The position numbers and the translations under genes are program-made. Below are positions 1 through 10,062 of a DNA stretch of 64,000 nucleotides, piece by piece (position 1 is the first letter of the stretch; each line of letters opens with the position of its first letter). The DNA is taken from the NCBI GenBank assembly GCA_036172665.1, contig CM069879.1, positions 20,623,924 to 20,687,923 on the forward strand, read 5' to 3'. Below the pieces are notes generated by a model that was not told the DNA's origin, searched no databases, and saw nothing but the letters and a program-made list of their open reading frames with translations. This DNA is from Prosopocoilus inquinatus (lineage: Eukaryota > Arthropoda > Insecta > Coleoptera > Lucanidae).

Positions 1-2
1 AT

Positions 3-428
3 AAGAAATTTATTGAAAACAAAACAAGCACGGGAAGAGGACGTAAATACTTCGAATTTACGGAGGAGTTAGAAGAACTATATGCAGGCAAGAAGTCCGT
101 GACCCCTGAATTACTTCTCTCAAGTGAAGAAACTCATTTACCACAACTTGAAAATAATTTACTAAATGAACCTTCAACATCAGTTCAACCTAACCCAATC
201 GAACCCACAGAAATTGATAAAAAGGCAGTGGAATTGGAAGGAAAGCGAAAGCAAATTAGAAAAAGAAAGCATACTGTAATTGAAAAATTGTTAGAAAATC
301 GGCTGCTTTATCAGGAGAAGCGGTTAGACATAGAAAAAGAGAAGCTTAAGCAACTTAAAGAAAGAAATCGTCTCTTAGAGGAAAGGAATGAAATTTTACG
401 ACAAAAAAAGTGCTGTTGTGGCAAATAA
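3..428 (+). CDS. Myb/SANT-like DNA-binding protein of the Harbinger element, C-terminal part
   Basis: The frame is open from the window edge, so the N-terminus is missing and no start can be assigned; the GTG at 99 is internal. The first residues (KKFIENKTSTGRGRKYFEF) resemble the end of the Myb/SANT-like domain of Harbinger accessory proteins and related MSANTD proteins. A linker follows, then a highly charged coiled-coil-like stretch rich in E, K, R and L (about codons 75-135), and a cysteine-rich tail (KKCCCGK). In this family the protein binds subterminal DNA and helps bring transposase into the nucleus. An AATAAA at 535-540 lies about 110 bp after the stop. The visible part has no internal stop. 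It is convergent with the transposase at 2843-4096. A host MSANTD gene is possible but less likely given that neighbour. Confidence 0.7.
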   Translation, partial: KKFIENKTSTGRGRKYFEFTEELEELYAGKKSVTPELLLSSEETHLPQLENNLLNEPSTSVQPNPIEPTEIDKKAVELEGKRKQIRKRKHTVIEKLLENRLLYQEKRLDIEKEKLKQLKERNRLLEERNEILRQKKCCCGK

Positions 429-478
429 TGAGATTTATATTGATATGTATTTGTTAATAGTACAAAATTTAGACTTTT

Positions 479-583
479 CTGTTTCAATTGTGCTGTGGAT
501 TAAGTTATAGGATTTATGTTGTTTTTATTAATAGAATAAAGTTTTGTTTTTTCTTTCAATTATACTGTGCAATAAGTTATGAC
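479..583. repeat. Imperfect short direct duplication in the Harbinger spacer
   Basis: A segment with TTTCAATTGTGCTGTGGATT near 482 recurs in altered form near 555 (TTTCAATTATACTGTGCAAT), about 73 bp apart. Both lead into AAGTTAT. The second copy contains the hAT-1 target GTTATGAC (576-583). Confidence 0.5.
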
Positions 584-2768
584 TAGAGACCGGATTTATA
601 AGTTTTTACAAGTTTTTTACTCTAACATACCTAAACTTGGCGTTTTGTATTTATATGTTTGTCGATTAGAGAAGCCCAAAAATGGTAGTTTTATTTCGCA
701 TATAACTTAATATTTTAGACTTTTAGCGCATATTTATTTATTTATCCATATATTGATATAAATAACATTATAATTCCATATACGGTCAATATTCAAGTCT
801 GCAGCTTTTCCAAGAAGTAATTTATTCTCCTCAACGTCTGGCCACTTTATTTTACGATTTCCCGGAATGTGATTTTCTGGGAATCTGTAGCGACTTGCAC
901 TTGCATTTTGCACTTATGTTTTGCATTTCAGTTTGAGATAAGAACTCCGTGAATGTGTGTGACTAGTGACTAGTGTATTTATCAACGCGAATTAGTTCTT
1001 ATTTTCTTATTTAATTTAAAGACGAAATAAATTCAGTGCTTATCTTTTCAAAATGCCGAAAGTAGCATCCTCTCGATCCGAGCTATTGAAAAAATGGATT
1101 AAAGCATCTAAACATCTAACTACAGATGGAAAAGTTATTTTTTGCAACGCATGCTCAAAACAGGTAGATACCTTACAAATTCTCTTAAAAATCACATTTT
1201 CATTTTGACAATATTTTAAGGTTTCGTCAGACCAAAAGTACCAGATTGATCAACATTTGGCTACAAATCTCCATAAGGAGTCGGAGAAAAGATGTGTGTC
1301 TAACTTTAAGCAGTCTTTTATTTCTTCAACAGCCAGTAACTCACAGGGCAGTGACACAGAAAATGAATTCTTTTTAGACTTGTGCAGTGCTATGGCAGAG
1401 TCAAACATTCCTTGGCATAAACTTGAACAAGCAAGTTTTCGAACTTTTTTGGAAAAATATTGCAATCGTCATATTCCAAATGAATCGACTTTGCGGAAAA
1501 ACTATCTAAGTATATGCTACCAGCAACGGATGAAGAAAATAAGAGAGAAGCTTAGCGACAACAATATTTATATAGTAGTTGATGAAACGACAGATGCCTG
1601 CGGTCGTTATGTAGCAAATATGTTAGCAGGAGTATTAAGCAACACAGTTGCACCAATATCTTATTTGGTAAATAGTGCAGTTTTGGAAAAAACAAATCAT
1701 TCAACGATCGCACGTTTTATTAACGACAGCTTGACACTTTTATATGCACCTAATCAAGTTAAATCGGAAAATATATTACTAATGGTGTTTGATGCAGCAG
1801 CCTACATGATAAAAGCAGGACAGGCTTTACAGGTGTTTTATTACCCAAATCTGATGCACTTCACTTGTATGGCTCACGCAATGAATAGGCTCGCTGAATT
1901 GGTGCGACTAGAATACCCAACAGTAAATAAGTTGATCAATAACGAAAAAAAGGCGTTTCTTAAATCCCCACTGCGTATACAACACTATAAAGAATTAGCT
2001 GCTGACCTGCCATTACCACCAGAACCAATAATTACGAGATGGGGTACGTGGCTTGAAGCAGCAAATTTTTACGCAGATAACTTTAAACAATTAAAGGAAA
2101 TTTTCTTAGAATTGGATGATTCCAATTCAGCGGCTTTAAGAATTTGTAAGGAATGCATGTCGAACACAAACATCGGGAATCAATTAGCATTCATTAAAAC
2201 TCATATTTCGGTTTTAATATCCACCATTAAAAAGTTGGAATCATCCCAGACGGCTCTATTAGATTCTTTTGAAGTGGTCGATGATGCAATTGAAAGTGTA
2301 AAATCAATTCCAGGGGAGATAGGAGAGAAGTTAATGGCAAAATTAGACAAGGTTCTATTACGTAATCCTGACTACAATAAAATGAGGAAAATCTGTTTAG
2401 TTTTAAAAGGTCAAAGTGAAGAGGATTTGGACATGGACCCCAAAGATGTAGCATCCATGAAATTTGCGCCCATTACTTCATGCGATGTCGAGCGTTCGTT
2501 TTCCTCTTATAAAAATATTTTGACAGACAGACGACAAAATTTTACCCCAAATAATTTAAATCAACTGTTGATTATATTTTGTAATCCTACTATTTAAGTG
2601 TTAAGTGTTAAAATTACTTATATGAAACAATTTATGTTTTTATTATTCTAAAGTATGTATAAGTAAAATAAAATTTTTATCGCATATAATATCCATATTT
2701 TGATCCATTTTAATCGCATAAAAAAAACTTATTTTCCACTTTTTTAGCACATATAAATCCGGACTTTA
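584..2768 (+). mobile_element. Complete hAT transposon (hAT-1) with 8-bp target duplication
   Basis: The left end TAGAGACCGGATTTATA (584-600) and the right end, read in reverse as TAAAGTCCGGATTTATA, form terminal inverted repeats with 13 of 17 matching bases. A perfect 8-bp duplication GTTATGAC flanks the element at 576-583 and 2769-2776. Several CATATAA/GCATAT motifs lie just inside both ends, as in the two other hAT copies of this window, and may be transposase-binding repeats. The element is 2185 bp long and carries one two-exon gene. It lies inside the Harbinger element. Confidence 0.92.
1053..2597 (+). CDS. hAT transposase with BED-type zinc finger, two exons, apparently intact
   Basis: Proposed exons are 1053-1163 and 1221-2597, giving about 495 aa. 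The 57-nt intron has GT-AG ends and contains an in-frame stop, so splicing is needed. The N-terminus MPKVASSRSELLKKWIK leads into a BED-like finger (FCNAC then QHLATNLH) that spans the splice site. Three candidate catalytic acidic residues are present: D158 in VDETTD, D228 in MVFDAAAYM and E461 in CDVERSFS. The last lies in the C-terminal hAT dimerisation segment that ends the protein. LTRWGTW-type sequence (IITRWGTWLEAA) is also kept. AATAAA at 2668-2673 can serve as poly(A) signal. No frameshift or stop is seen, so this copy could be functional. The second D lies in DAAA where the sister copies have DAAP. Confidence 0.85.
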
Positions 2769-2842
2769 GTTATGACCTTAATAAAAGACAAAAGATTTAA
2801 GCTTAATTACTATTTTATTTAACACAAAAACAATTTCCATAT

Positions 2843-4096
2843 TCATAGATTATTTACAATATTATCTCTAATTCTTCTGGCATCCACGTCAACATCAAGT
2901 TCACCCTCTTCTTCATCATTTATGTTTAAAGGTATTTGCAGAGGTATTACATCATTTGCATTTTCAATTTCAAAATCGTCATTTATAGATATATTATGTA
3001 GCACACAAGCCGCTCTTATAAAATGAATCATATATTCTATCCGTCTGAGTTTCAGATGATATAGTTGTCTAAATTTTTGTTTTACTATACCAAAACAGTG
3101 CTCTATGACGTATCTGTTTTTAGACAACTGCACATTATAATTTATCTGCCTTGGAGTTAGTTGACCTCTATCTTTGAAAGGAGTCATGAGATTTGGCTTC
3201 AGAGGATATGCACTGTCCCCAAGTAGAAAGTAATGCCCACATTTCTCCTGTAATGTATTAAACAACGGTGAATTTCTAAATACTCGAGCATCATGGACTG
3301 AGCCCGGGTATCCTACGAAGATATCCCTAATCACACGATTATTATCGCAAACAACTTGCATCTGAAGATGATATAAAATATTATAACAATAACATTGATA
3401 TACTTTATTTACTTACCTGGATTGAGTAGTAGCCTTTACGATTGATGTATGACTCTGCATCATTTTCTGGTTTATCTATTTTTAAATGGCTCCCATCAAT
3501 AGCACCTATAATACCAGGGAAACCTTTGTCTCGATAATACTGTTCGATCTCTCTCTTCTCATTTTCAGTAGGCCATCTTATTATTTGTGGAGAGAGGTTG
3601 CTTATAAAAACAGAAACTTTGGTGATGCAGCGATGTAACGAACTCAAACTAATACCAAATCGGTCTGCAACATCCTGGAAACTAGCCGTTTGATGGCCAA
3701 TATACCATAAAAATATCAAAATCTAAAATAATAATTAACTACATATTGTTTAAACCACACATTTCACAATAATTACCAGATTTAATGAAGAAATTTTGCC
3801 ATATTGTCCGCTTTGTTCTTTATAATAGTCACTTCTTTCAAATTGTTGGGCTAGGTTATGTGCATGATCACGTCGAATGCGAAAATGAACAGTAAAGGTT
3901 TCCTCATCATATTGGGGAACAGTGTTTTCTATAATTTGAAAATATTTATATGTTCAATTACATCAACAAAACCTAAATAAATGCAATTACCTAAATAATT
4001 TTCGTTTTTTATTCGTGGTATACCCAATAACACTTCTAAAATTTCATCTTCGCTTGAATCGGAAGCCAAGTATTCGTCTCCGCTGTCGTCACTCAT
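2843..4096 (-). CDS. Harbinger transposase (HARBI1-like), four exons, apparently intact
   Basis: Proposed exons in transcript order are 4096-3991, 3928-3777, 3722-3417 and 3361-2843. The introns are 62, 54 and 55 nt with GT-AG ends and compatible phases, giving 360 aa, close to the size of vertebrate HARBI1. The start MSDDSGDEYLAS is the first in-frame ATG. The helix-turn-helix-like part (QDVADRFGISLSSLHRCI) lies at about residues 105-122. The DDE catalytic triad reads as D162 in GAIDGSHLKI, D237 in LLGDSAYP and E275 in RYVIEHCFG. GYPGSVHDARVFRNS, a family hallmark, is intact. AATAAA (minus strand, 2814-2819) lies just after the stop. With the Myb-like partner at 3-428 this could be an autonomous element, apart from the hAT insertion in the spacer. 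A domesticated host gene is less likely given the element ends. Confidence 0.88.
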
Positions 4097-4446
4097 ATTC
4101 ACAATTTTTTTTTTTACAAAATTAATCACTTATTGATCGATTCCGGATTGTGAACATAGAATTGTAAATTGAAAACCGACTGTAGTGCAGTAGATCGCAG
4201 TAAACAAAAAAATTTACGAGGTTAGGTTTAAGTCAACTTTGCGCATGACAGTCTTCCAGTTCTTGCCTAGAACCACGAATCGATTTTACGGTTCTCGGAC
4301 TCGTTCTGGTATTGGTTCCTAATCTGTTGGAACAGCGCCCATCCCAATACGGGTTCTGATCCTTTGCTCGTTGGAACGATAATTTCAAACAGCGCATGCT
4401 CCGTACAGTTCTGAACTAGTTCACTGTTCTGTTGGAAAGAACCTAA

Positions 4447-5157
4447 TAGCATTTAAATAATACCATTTTGAGAACGAAAAATTACAGGAAACTGTAATTG
4501 TCTGCTATCGATCGTACATCCGCCCAGAGCCAATTAATAAAACAATTTTGAAGCATCAATATAATAACGTCAAATATTTTAATGAACGAAAAGTAAGCTG
4601 ACTTATTAAAGCGCTCGTTTAAAAGAACATTGTTAAACAGCTCGACTTTGTGGAGTGTACCCAGATGTCAGAAACAAATTCTGTTTAACTTTTTTAACTC
4701 ACAAATTGTTTAATTCAGATTACAAATACTTTCTTGTACTTAGTATAAAAGATTGGAGATTTTTCGTATTAATGCTGGCTCAATTCGGTGATTTCTGGTG
4801 ACTTTTTAAGTGGGAAGTTCAGATTTTCCATTTTATTCTGTGGGCAACACTGCCGCCCGTACAGTAGAGGAGACTAAGTTGGCAATATCATCGGCGTGGA
4901 ATATTTTTTCTCGCGTTTCACCTTTGCCTTTCTCATGTAAATGCGTTCATTCTTCTCTTGTATTTTCACAAATCGTGTTTTCTATTGCTTAAATCAAGAG
5001 AAACGTGTATAAAGCCTAACAGAATATGGCTAAGTAAAATTAAGTTGGTATGACCGTGAATTGCAATTAACCTCACTTTCTCTTATTCGCGTGTGCTTGT
5101 TCCGGTGCACGTGTTTGACCCATCTTTTATTTTTACTAAACGACTACGCGATTCGAC
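4447..5157. other. Spacer and probable 5' region of the RRM gene
   Basis: No supported gene. The last 90 bases are more pyrimidine-rich and include CTCACTTTCTCTTATT (5072-5087), which resembles a TCT/TOP-type initiator of insect ribosome-biogenesis genes. This fits the neighbour but is only a suggestion. The 60-codon open frame near 4810 shows no coding character. Confidence 0.3.
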
Positions 5158-6353
5158 ATGAAGACTCCGAAGCAGCTAACGCCGAAGTCAAATCAGAAAT
5201 CAACCCCTAACTCGGAGGGCAGAATCAAGAAGTCGAATAAAAAGAAGCCCGCTGTGTCGCCGCTGAAAACGCCGAATTCTGCAGGCAAGATGAAGGAGAA
5301 GCTGGTACAGAAGACTCCTAAAGCGCCGGGGAAAAGTCCTCAATCGAACGGGCAGACCCCAGCTAAGAAGGGGCCAAAGACGCCGAAGCCGAATGGCAAG
5401 GTTAAAAAGGCTCTGATATCCGAGGAAGGCGAAGACGTCACAACTCCCATTGTGACTGTAAATAACACGCAAAACAACACGGCGTCGATTAAAAAACAGA
5501 AGAAATCGCCACAGCCAGGAAAAACACCGCAACTGCAAAAAGTTGCGAAAGCTCAAAAGCGTAAGGAGTCGCCCAACGCGGAAAGCGAGAGTACTCCGCC
5601 AAAGCAAGCGAAGACATCTCCAGATGCAAAAGAGGGAAAGGTGAGAAAAGGGCGTTCGATTTCAAGACGAGCACAGGGACGCCTACAAAAGAAAGAGAAA
5701 CACCAGCAAATACTGAGCAGATTGAAGGCAGGAGACCAAACAGTTCTGGAGAATGCTGAGACATTCCAAGCGAAACTGGCGGAGCTCCAGAGTCGTGAGA
5801 AATTGAGCAAAAGCGCTATGAGGACGGTAAGGAGATACAAGAGCTACTTGAACATGATAAACTTGATTAAAAACGGCGGTAAAAGCGACTCTGGCTTGAA
5901 TAAGAGTGCTCTCGAACACTTGAAGAACATGAAGAAGACTAAGTCGAAAAAGGAACAACCTAATGAAAAAGCAAGCCTGAATGTGAAGAGCAAAGCCAGC
6001 CCTCTGAAGAAAAACCAGTCGAAATGCGAGGTTTTTGTTAAGAATCTCCCATATGAGATTCAAAAGGAGGAAATTGAGGAGCACTTCAAGCAAGTTGGCG
6101 AAGTGGTGAAAGTCACGGTGCCTTTGGGGAGGGAGAAGAAGGGAATCGCGTACGTGCAATTCGAAAATGAGGAAAATTGTCAGGTAATTTAACTGTTGGC
6201 AGTGGCCCTTCCAGTGAACTAATTCTCTTTTTTTATTTTTTGCAGAAGGCGCTGTCTTTAAACCAGACGGTTTTAAAAGGACGAAAAATACAAGTCTTGA
6301 GTAAAGGGGCGGCACCCGGTGGTGGTGTCAAAAAAACTCCGAACAGGACATGA
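5158..6353 (+). CDS. Lysine-rich protein with one C-terminal RRM, probably nucleolar
   Basis: Exons are 5158-6183 and 6246-6353, with a 62-nt GT-AG intron (CAG/gtaatt ... tttgcag) that splits the RRM. The product is 377 aa. Residues 1-170 are low complexity, rich in K, P, T and S, with repeated KTPK/TPKS-type motifs like those of nucleolar or chromatin proteins. Residues about 165-235 form a charged, probably helical segment (RAQGRLQKKEKHQQILSRL...). The RRM starts near residue 290: RNP2 is VFVKNLP (292-298) and RNP1 is KGIAYVQF (328-335). It is closed by exon 2 (LNQTVLKGRKIQVLSKG). A short GGG-containing tail ends in NRT. Layout resembles RBM34/Nop12- or nucleolin-type ribosome-biogenesis proteins, but a single RRM gives no firm ortholog. 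A possible ATTAAA poly(A) signal is at 6667-6672. Confidence 0.85.
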
Positions 6354-8229
6354 AACACTTTAGTCTTAGAAACATTTTCCAAACTCTGTGAAGTATAAGG
6401 TGTCTGTAAAAGATTGTGTTCGTAAATTCGGAGAAGTAGGTATACTAAGCTAACAGTGTTTTTAGTTTACTGACCTAAAGCACACTTAGAGTATTTTTAT
6501 CCTGTTTTAACTGCATGTAATAATGAAAAAATGGAGGTGCTTTAAGAACAGCAAACTGACAACACTGTTGAGATAGTACAACAAACATACTTTTAATGGC
6601 GACAAATTTAAATTCAGTAAAATTAATTTTGTTTTTGATTTTGTAAAAGCCTCTGCACTTGTAAATATTAAATAGCATCCTCCAGTGGCTGCACTAGTAT
6701 ACACTTAGTGCATGTTCATCTCTTGTTACTGCATGAGGATAAAATGAGATGAAAATATTCTGAGTGCGAATTAGCACAGTCACTGAAAACGCTGTAAGAC
6801 TTTCTGCACAGTAGCAAGTAGCCAGTCTTACTTCTTTTAATTTAAGAACAAATAGGTGGTTGTGACTGCACATGCAACTTTAAAATTAAACACAGAATTC
6901 TGAAACAGTTTTTATGAAATCATCATAATCACTTAATTCCAGAAGATGTACCAATCAAGTACACAGAAAAGTAAACGACTTTTAATTATGTTTGTCATAT
7001 ATTTGAACTGAGTTAAACTGATTTCTAGATCAATCTGAGAGTGATGATGAAAAGAAGGCGACTTAATTTCACCATTTGGTTATTTTAACCAAACTCTAGC
7101 CATAATGCGCGTTCCAGAATTGCTTTCTAATTTTAGAAAGATCTATTTGTTAATGACAGTTAAGTGTAACAATTTTTGATAAAAAAATTTATTGAAACTA
7201 AAATATCAATTAATTACTATTATTGTTGTTATACAAATGACTTAGCTTTTCCGTGAATGAAGATCGCTGAGGTACAGCAATAAAATTAAATTCTTTGCCC
7301 ATCTCTAACACCCTCGGTGATAAGAATCCGTTTTCTCCAACTTGAAAGCATAAGACTCAAATGAGTGTGCATCTCTCTTCTGTATTACAATTTGAAGAAA
7401 ACAGAACACTCAGTATACTCCCCATCACATTCTGAATCAGGTGTCTAACTTAATTAATTAATTGATGGGAGTGAAAATGAATTCACGTAGAATGATTTTA
7501 TTATGTTCTTATTCGTAATAAAAAAATAAATAAAACGTCATGACCGCCTGTATATTACACAATCCTTTATAAGCACTGCATTTTTTTATTTCTAATGATT
7601 ATTGTAAGTTTTAAAACGTTCAAACTTAAATCATTTAGATATTGCAATCGTAAAATTACCTATTATTTAAGACTATTGTGTGCGTGCGATTTCCTGCACC
7701 GAGTTATAAGTAATCAATGAATAAAGAATTTTTGGTTATTTGTCGGTCTTTTACTTGAGGACCTACAATTTACAATATCACAAACTGATTGCTGTATAGG
7801 GAAAACTAAACAGAGAAGACAAGTTTTTCAAAAGGTCTGGGAATTTGAATGTGCACTTTCGGTGCTTTTTGTAGAAAAGAATTATGGCATAAAGTTTTTT
7901 TTTTATGAGTAACTAGCAGACAGACAAAATGTCTTTGGCAGTACTTTCCCATAGTTAATTACATGAGTTAGTGCTTCCACCGTCTACACAAGCTAGTGCT
8001 TCCATGTTAACCGCTTTCCCGTTACCTACCTACTTTGCCCACACAAGCGAGCCAGAAAGCGCGAAACACGTTCCGGTTAGGCAAGTTTCCACAAGTTTAC
8101 TTTTGATTAAGACTTTTAAAACGGTAGTCAATTAAAAAGAAGGAATCTCTATGCGAAGATAAAATTATGAATTCAGTAAGTATCGAAGTGTTCTGTGGTT
8201 TTTTTGATTTTGGTATTCAAGGAATTGTT
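6354..8229. other. Downstream spacer of the RRM gene
   Basis: AT-rich sequence with no supported gene. It includes the probable 3' UTR of the RRM gene. At 7027-7066 an acceptor-like TTTCTAG is followed by a short frame reading DQSESDDEKKAT and a stop, which could be a small terminal exon but has no other support. Several AATAAA hexamers occur at 7281-7725. Confidence 0.3.
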
Positions 8230-9664
8230 AATAAAAGCCCAGGAGATTACAATATATCGGCGGAGTTAATAAAACACGGAGGAGAGAAGCTAAGACAAGA
8301 CTTGTATGAATTAATATTATTATGCCGGGAAGAAGAGAAAATGCCGTCTGATTGGAAGAAAGCAGTACTTTGCCCGATATATAAGAAAGGAGACCCCTCC
8401 AAATGCGAAAACTACCGTGGAATAGCTCTGCTGGATGTAGTATATAAAATAATGGCAACGTGGCTAAGCCAGAAATTGAAAGAAAAAGTTCAGGAAAAAC
8501 AGATCACATATTCACTTTAAAAGAACTTCAAGCCACCCATTACGAAAAAGGAATCGACATGCATGTACTCTTCGTAGACTTTAGACAAACCTATGATTCT
8601 ATTGATAGGAAAGAACTTTTGAAAGCAATGGAAGAACTAAAACTAACAAAAAAGTTAATAAGGTTAGTAGAGGCCACCTTAGAGAACGCAAGGAGCAGAG
8701 TTAGAGTAAATGGCCAAAAAACAGAGTGGTTTCAGGTGAGGACTGGTTTAACGCAAGGTGATCCCTTATCTACAACACTGTTTAATTCGGCAGTAGAGAC
8801 AGTCATGAGAAGAGGAAGATTAAACAGAACGTGGTTAATTTATGATAGACGGCATCAGTGTCTTGCATAAGCTGATGATATTGCTATCATTGCAAAGACG
8901 AAAACGGACTTGGGAACAGCGATAAAAATACTAGCAAAAGAGACAGAAAAAATGGGACTTGAAATAAACGATAAAAAAACAAAATACATGTGGATGAGCG
9001 CTAAGAATAAATCAAATGGGCAACTAGAAGTAAGTACAGAGCAAGGACGACATTACAAATTGTTGTAATGTCTTTGAGTTGACAGCTTTACCTATCTAGG
9101 CGTAAAAATTTCAGCAAATAACGACTTGAAAGAAAGGAAAGATTGAGTAAAGGCAACAGAGCAGTAAGTGCACTCAATTATTTGTTAAAGAAGAATGAAG
9201 TATCAAGAGAATTGAAAATTCGTGTATACAGAACAATAAAACGACCAACAATTATGTATGGATCAGAAACTTGGACCATAACGAAACAAGAAGAGCAAAG
9301 TCTACAGATATGAGAACGTAAGCTACTAAGTAGAATCTTTGGAGGAAAAAATCTGGAACAGAAAAACGCATTAAGAATTGGAAAAAATGCTTGGAGAACC
9401 AACCAAATATATCAACACAAATAAAAATGAATTGAATAAGATGGCTAGGGCACGTTGAGAGATTAGCGGAAGAGAGGCTACCAAAGACTTATTAGGCAGG
9501 AAATACGAAGTAAAGAAGAAAAAAAGACGACCAAGAAAGAGATGGCTGGACGAAGTTGAGAAAGACGTGAAAGCAATAGGCGTAAACAGAAGGAAAGTCA
9601 AGGCACGGGATAGGAAAGAATGGCGCAGAATTGTTGTAAAAGCAAAGGGCCTACAAGGTCTATA
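8230..9664 (+). pseudogene. Non-LTR retrotransposon (LINE) ORF2 fragment, reverse transcriptase region, broken
   Basis: Starting near SPGDYNISAELIKHGG, the sequence shows ordered reverse transcriptase blocks: PSDWKKAVLCPIYKKGDP, NYRGIALLDVVYKIMA, then after a frameshift near 8490 LFVDFRQTYDSIDR and GLTQGDPLSTTLFN. The catalytic YADD box reads *ADD: the tyrosine codon is TAA (8868-8870). Downstream pieces with further frameshifts include TYLGVKIS, SETWTI and the C-terminal RWLDEVEKDVKAIGVNRRK ... DRKEWRRIV typical of insect LINEs. The endonuclease half is absent, so the copy is 5'-truncated, as is usual after target-primed integration. It is not functional. The clade cannot be assigned by reading alone. 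Confidence 0.85.
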
Positions 9665-9790
9665 GTACACCAGTGCTTAAAAGAAATGCGACTCACGACA
9701 GGCGACCTGGCGGTATGGTTAGTTTAAATAAGGGTCAGATTCGTACGATTTTATTACTTTTCGTCGCCTTTCTTTTAAGCACTGCTGTAC
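9665..9790. mobile_element. 126-bp MITE with about 28-bp terminal inverted repeats
   Basis: The core CAGTGCTTAAAAGAAATGCG (9671-9690) is inverted at 9765-9784 with one mismatch. The match extends outward to GTACA(C/G) at both ends. It lies directly at the 3' end of the LINE fragment. No coding capacity. Superfamily unclear. Confidence 0.75.
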
Positions 9791-10062
9791 CACTATATAT
9801 ATATATATTCAAGGAATTGTTACCCTGTACAGGTGTCCCATTTTCGATGGTATTCTATAGGTATCTCCGTCAATATATATAAAATAAAATATAAAAAAAC
9901 CAAGTACGCAATATTGGGTCAACTTTTTATGCCAATTTCAATGGCTAAAACAAAATAAAAATTTGCTGTTTTTTACTGTTTTCGTGGTACAGTCGAAAAA
10001 TGAAAAATTCGCCAAATCTTCAAATGCAAATAACTTTTTTATTTTTAAAAAATGATAATTAT

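Larger units (their letters stand above)
1..4443. mobile_element. PIF/Harbinger DNA transposon, left end outside window, split by a hAT insertion
   Basis: The element carries the two genes usual for Harbinger: a Myb/SANT-like DNA-binding protein (+) and a DDE transposase (-), placed tail to tail. A probable right end is the sequence GTTGGAAAGAACC ending at 4443, followed by TAA, the 3-bp target type of this superfamily. Subterminal copies of GTTGGAAC (4317-4387) support an end here. A complete hAT element (584-2768) sits between the two genes. Removing it and one 8-bp duplication restores the original spacer. The left terminus is not in the window, so the TAA duplication cannot be confirmed. 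Confidence 0.75.

Noticed and set aside
5200..6315. Several long minus-strand open frames over the RRM gene
   Set aside because: They are antisense shadows of a lysine-rich coding exon; they lack domains and conflict with a well-supported spliced gene.
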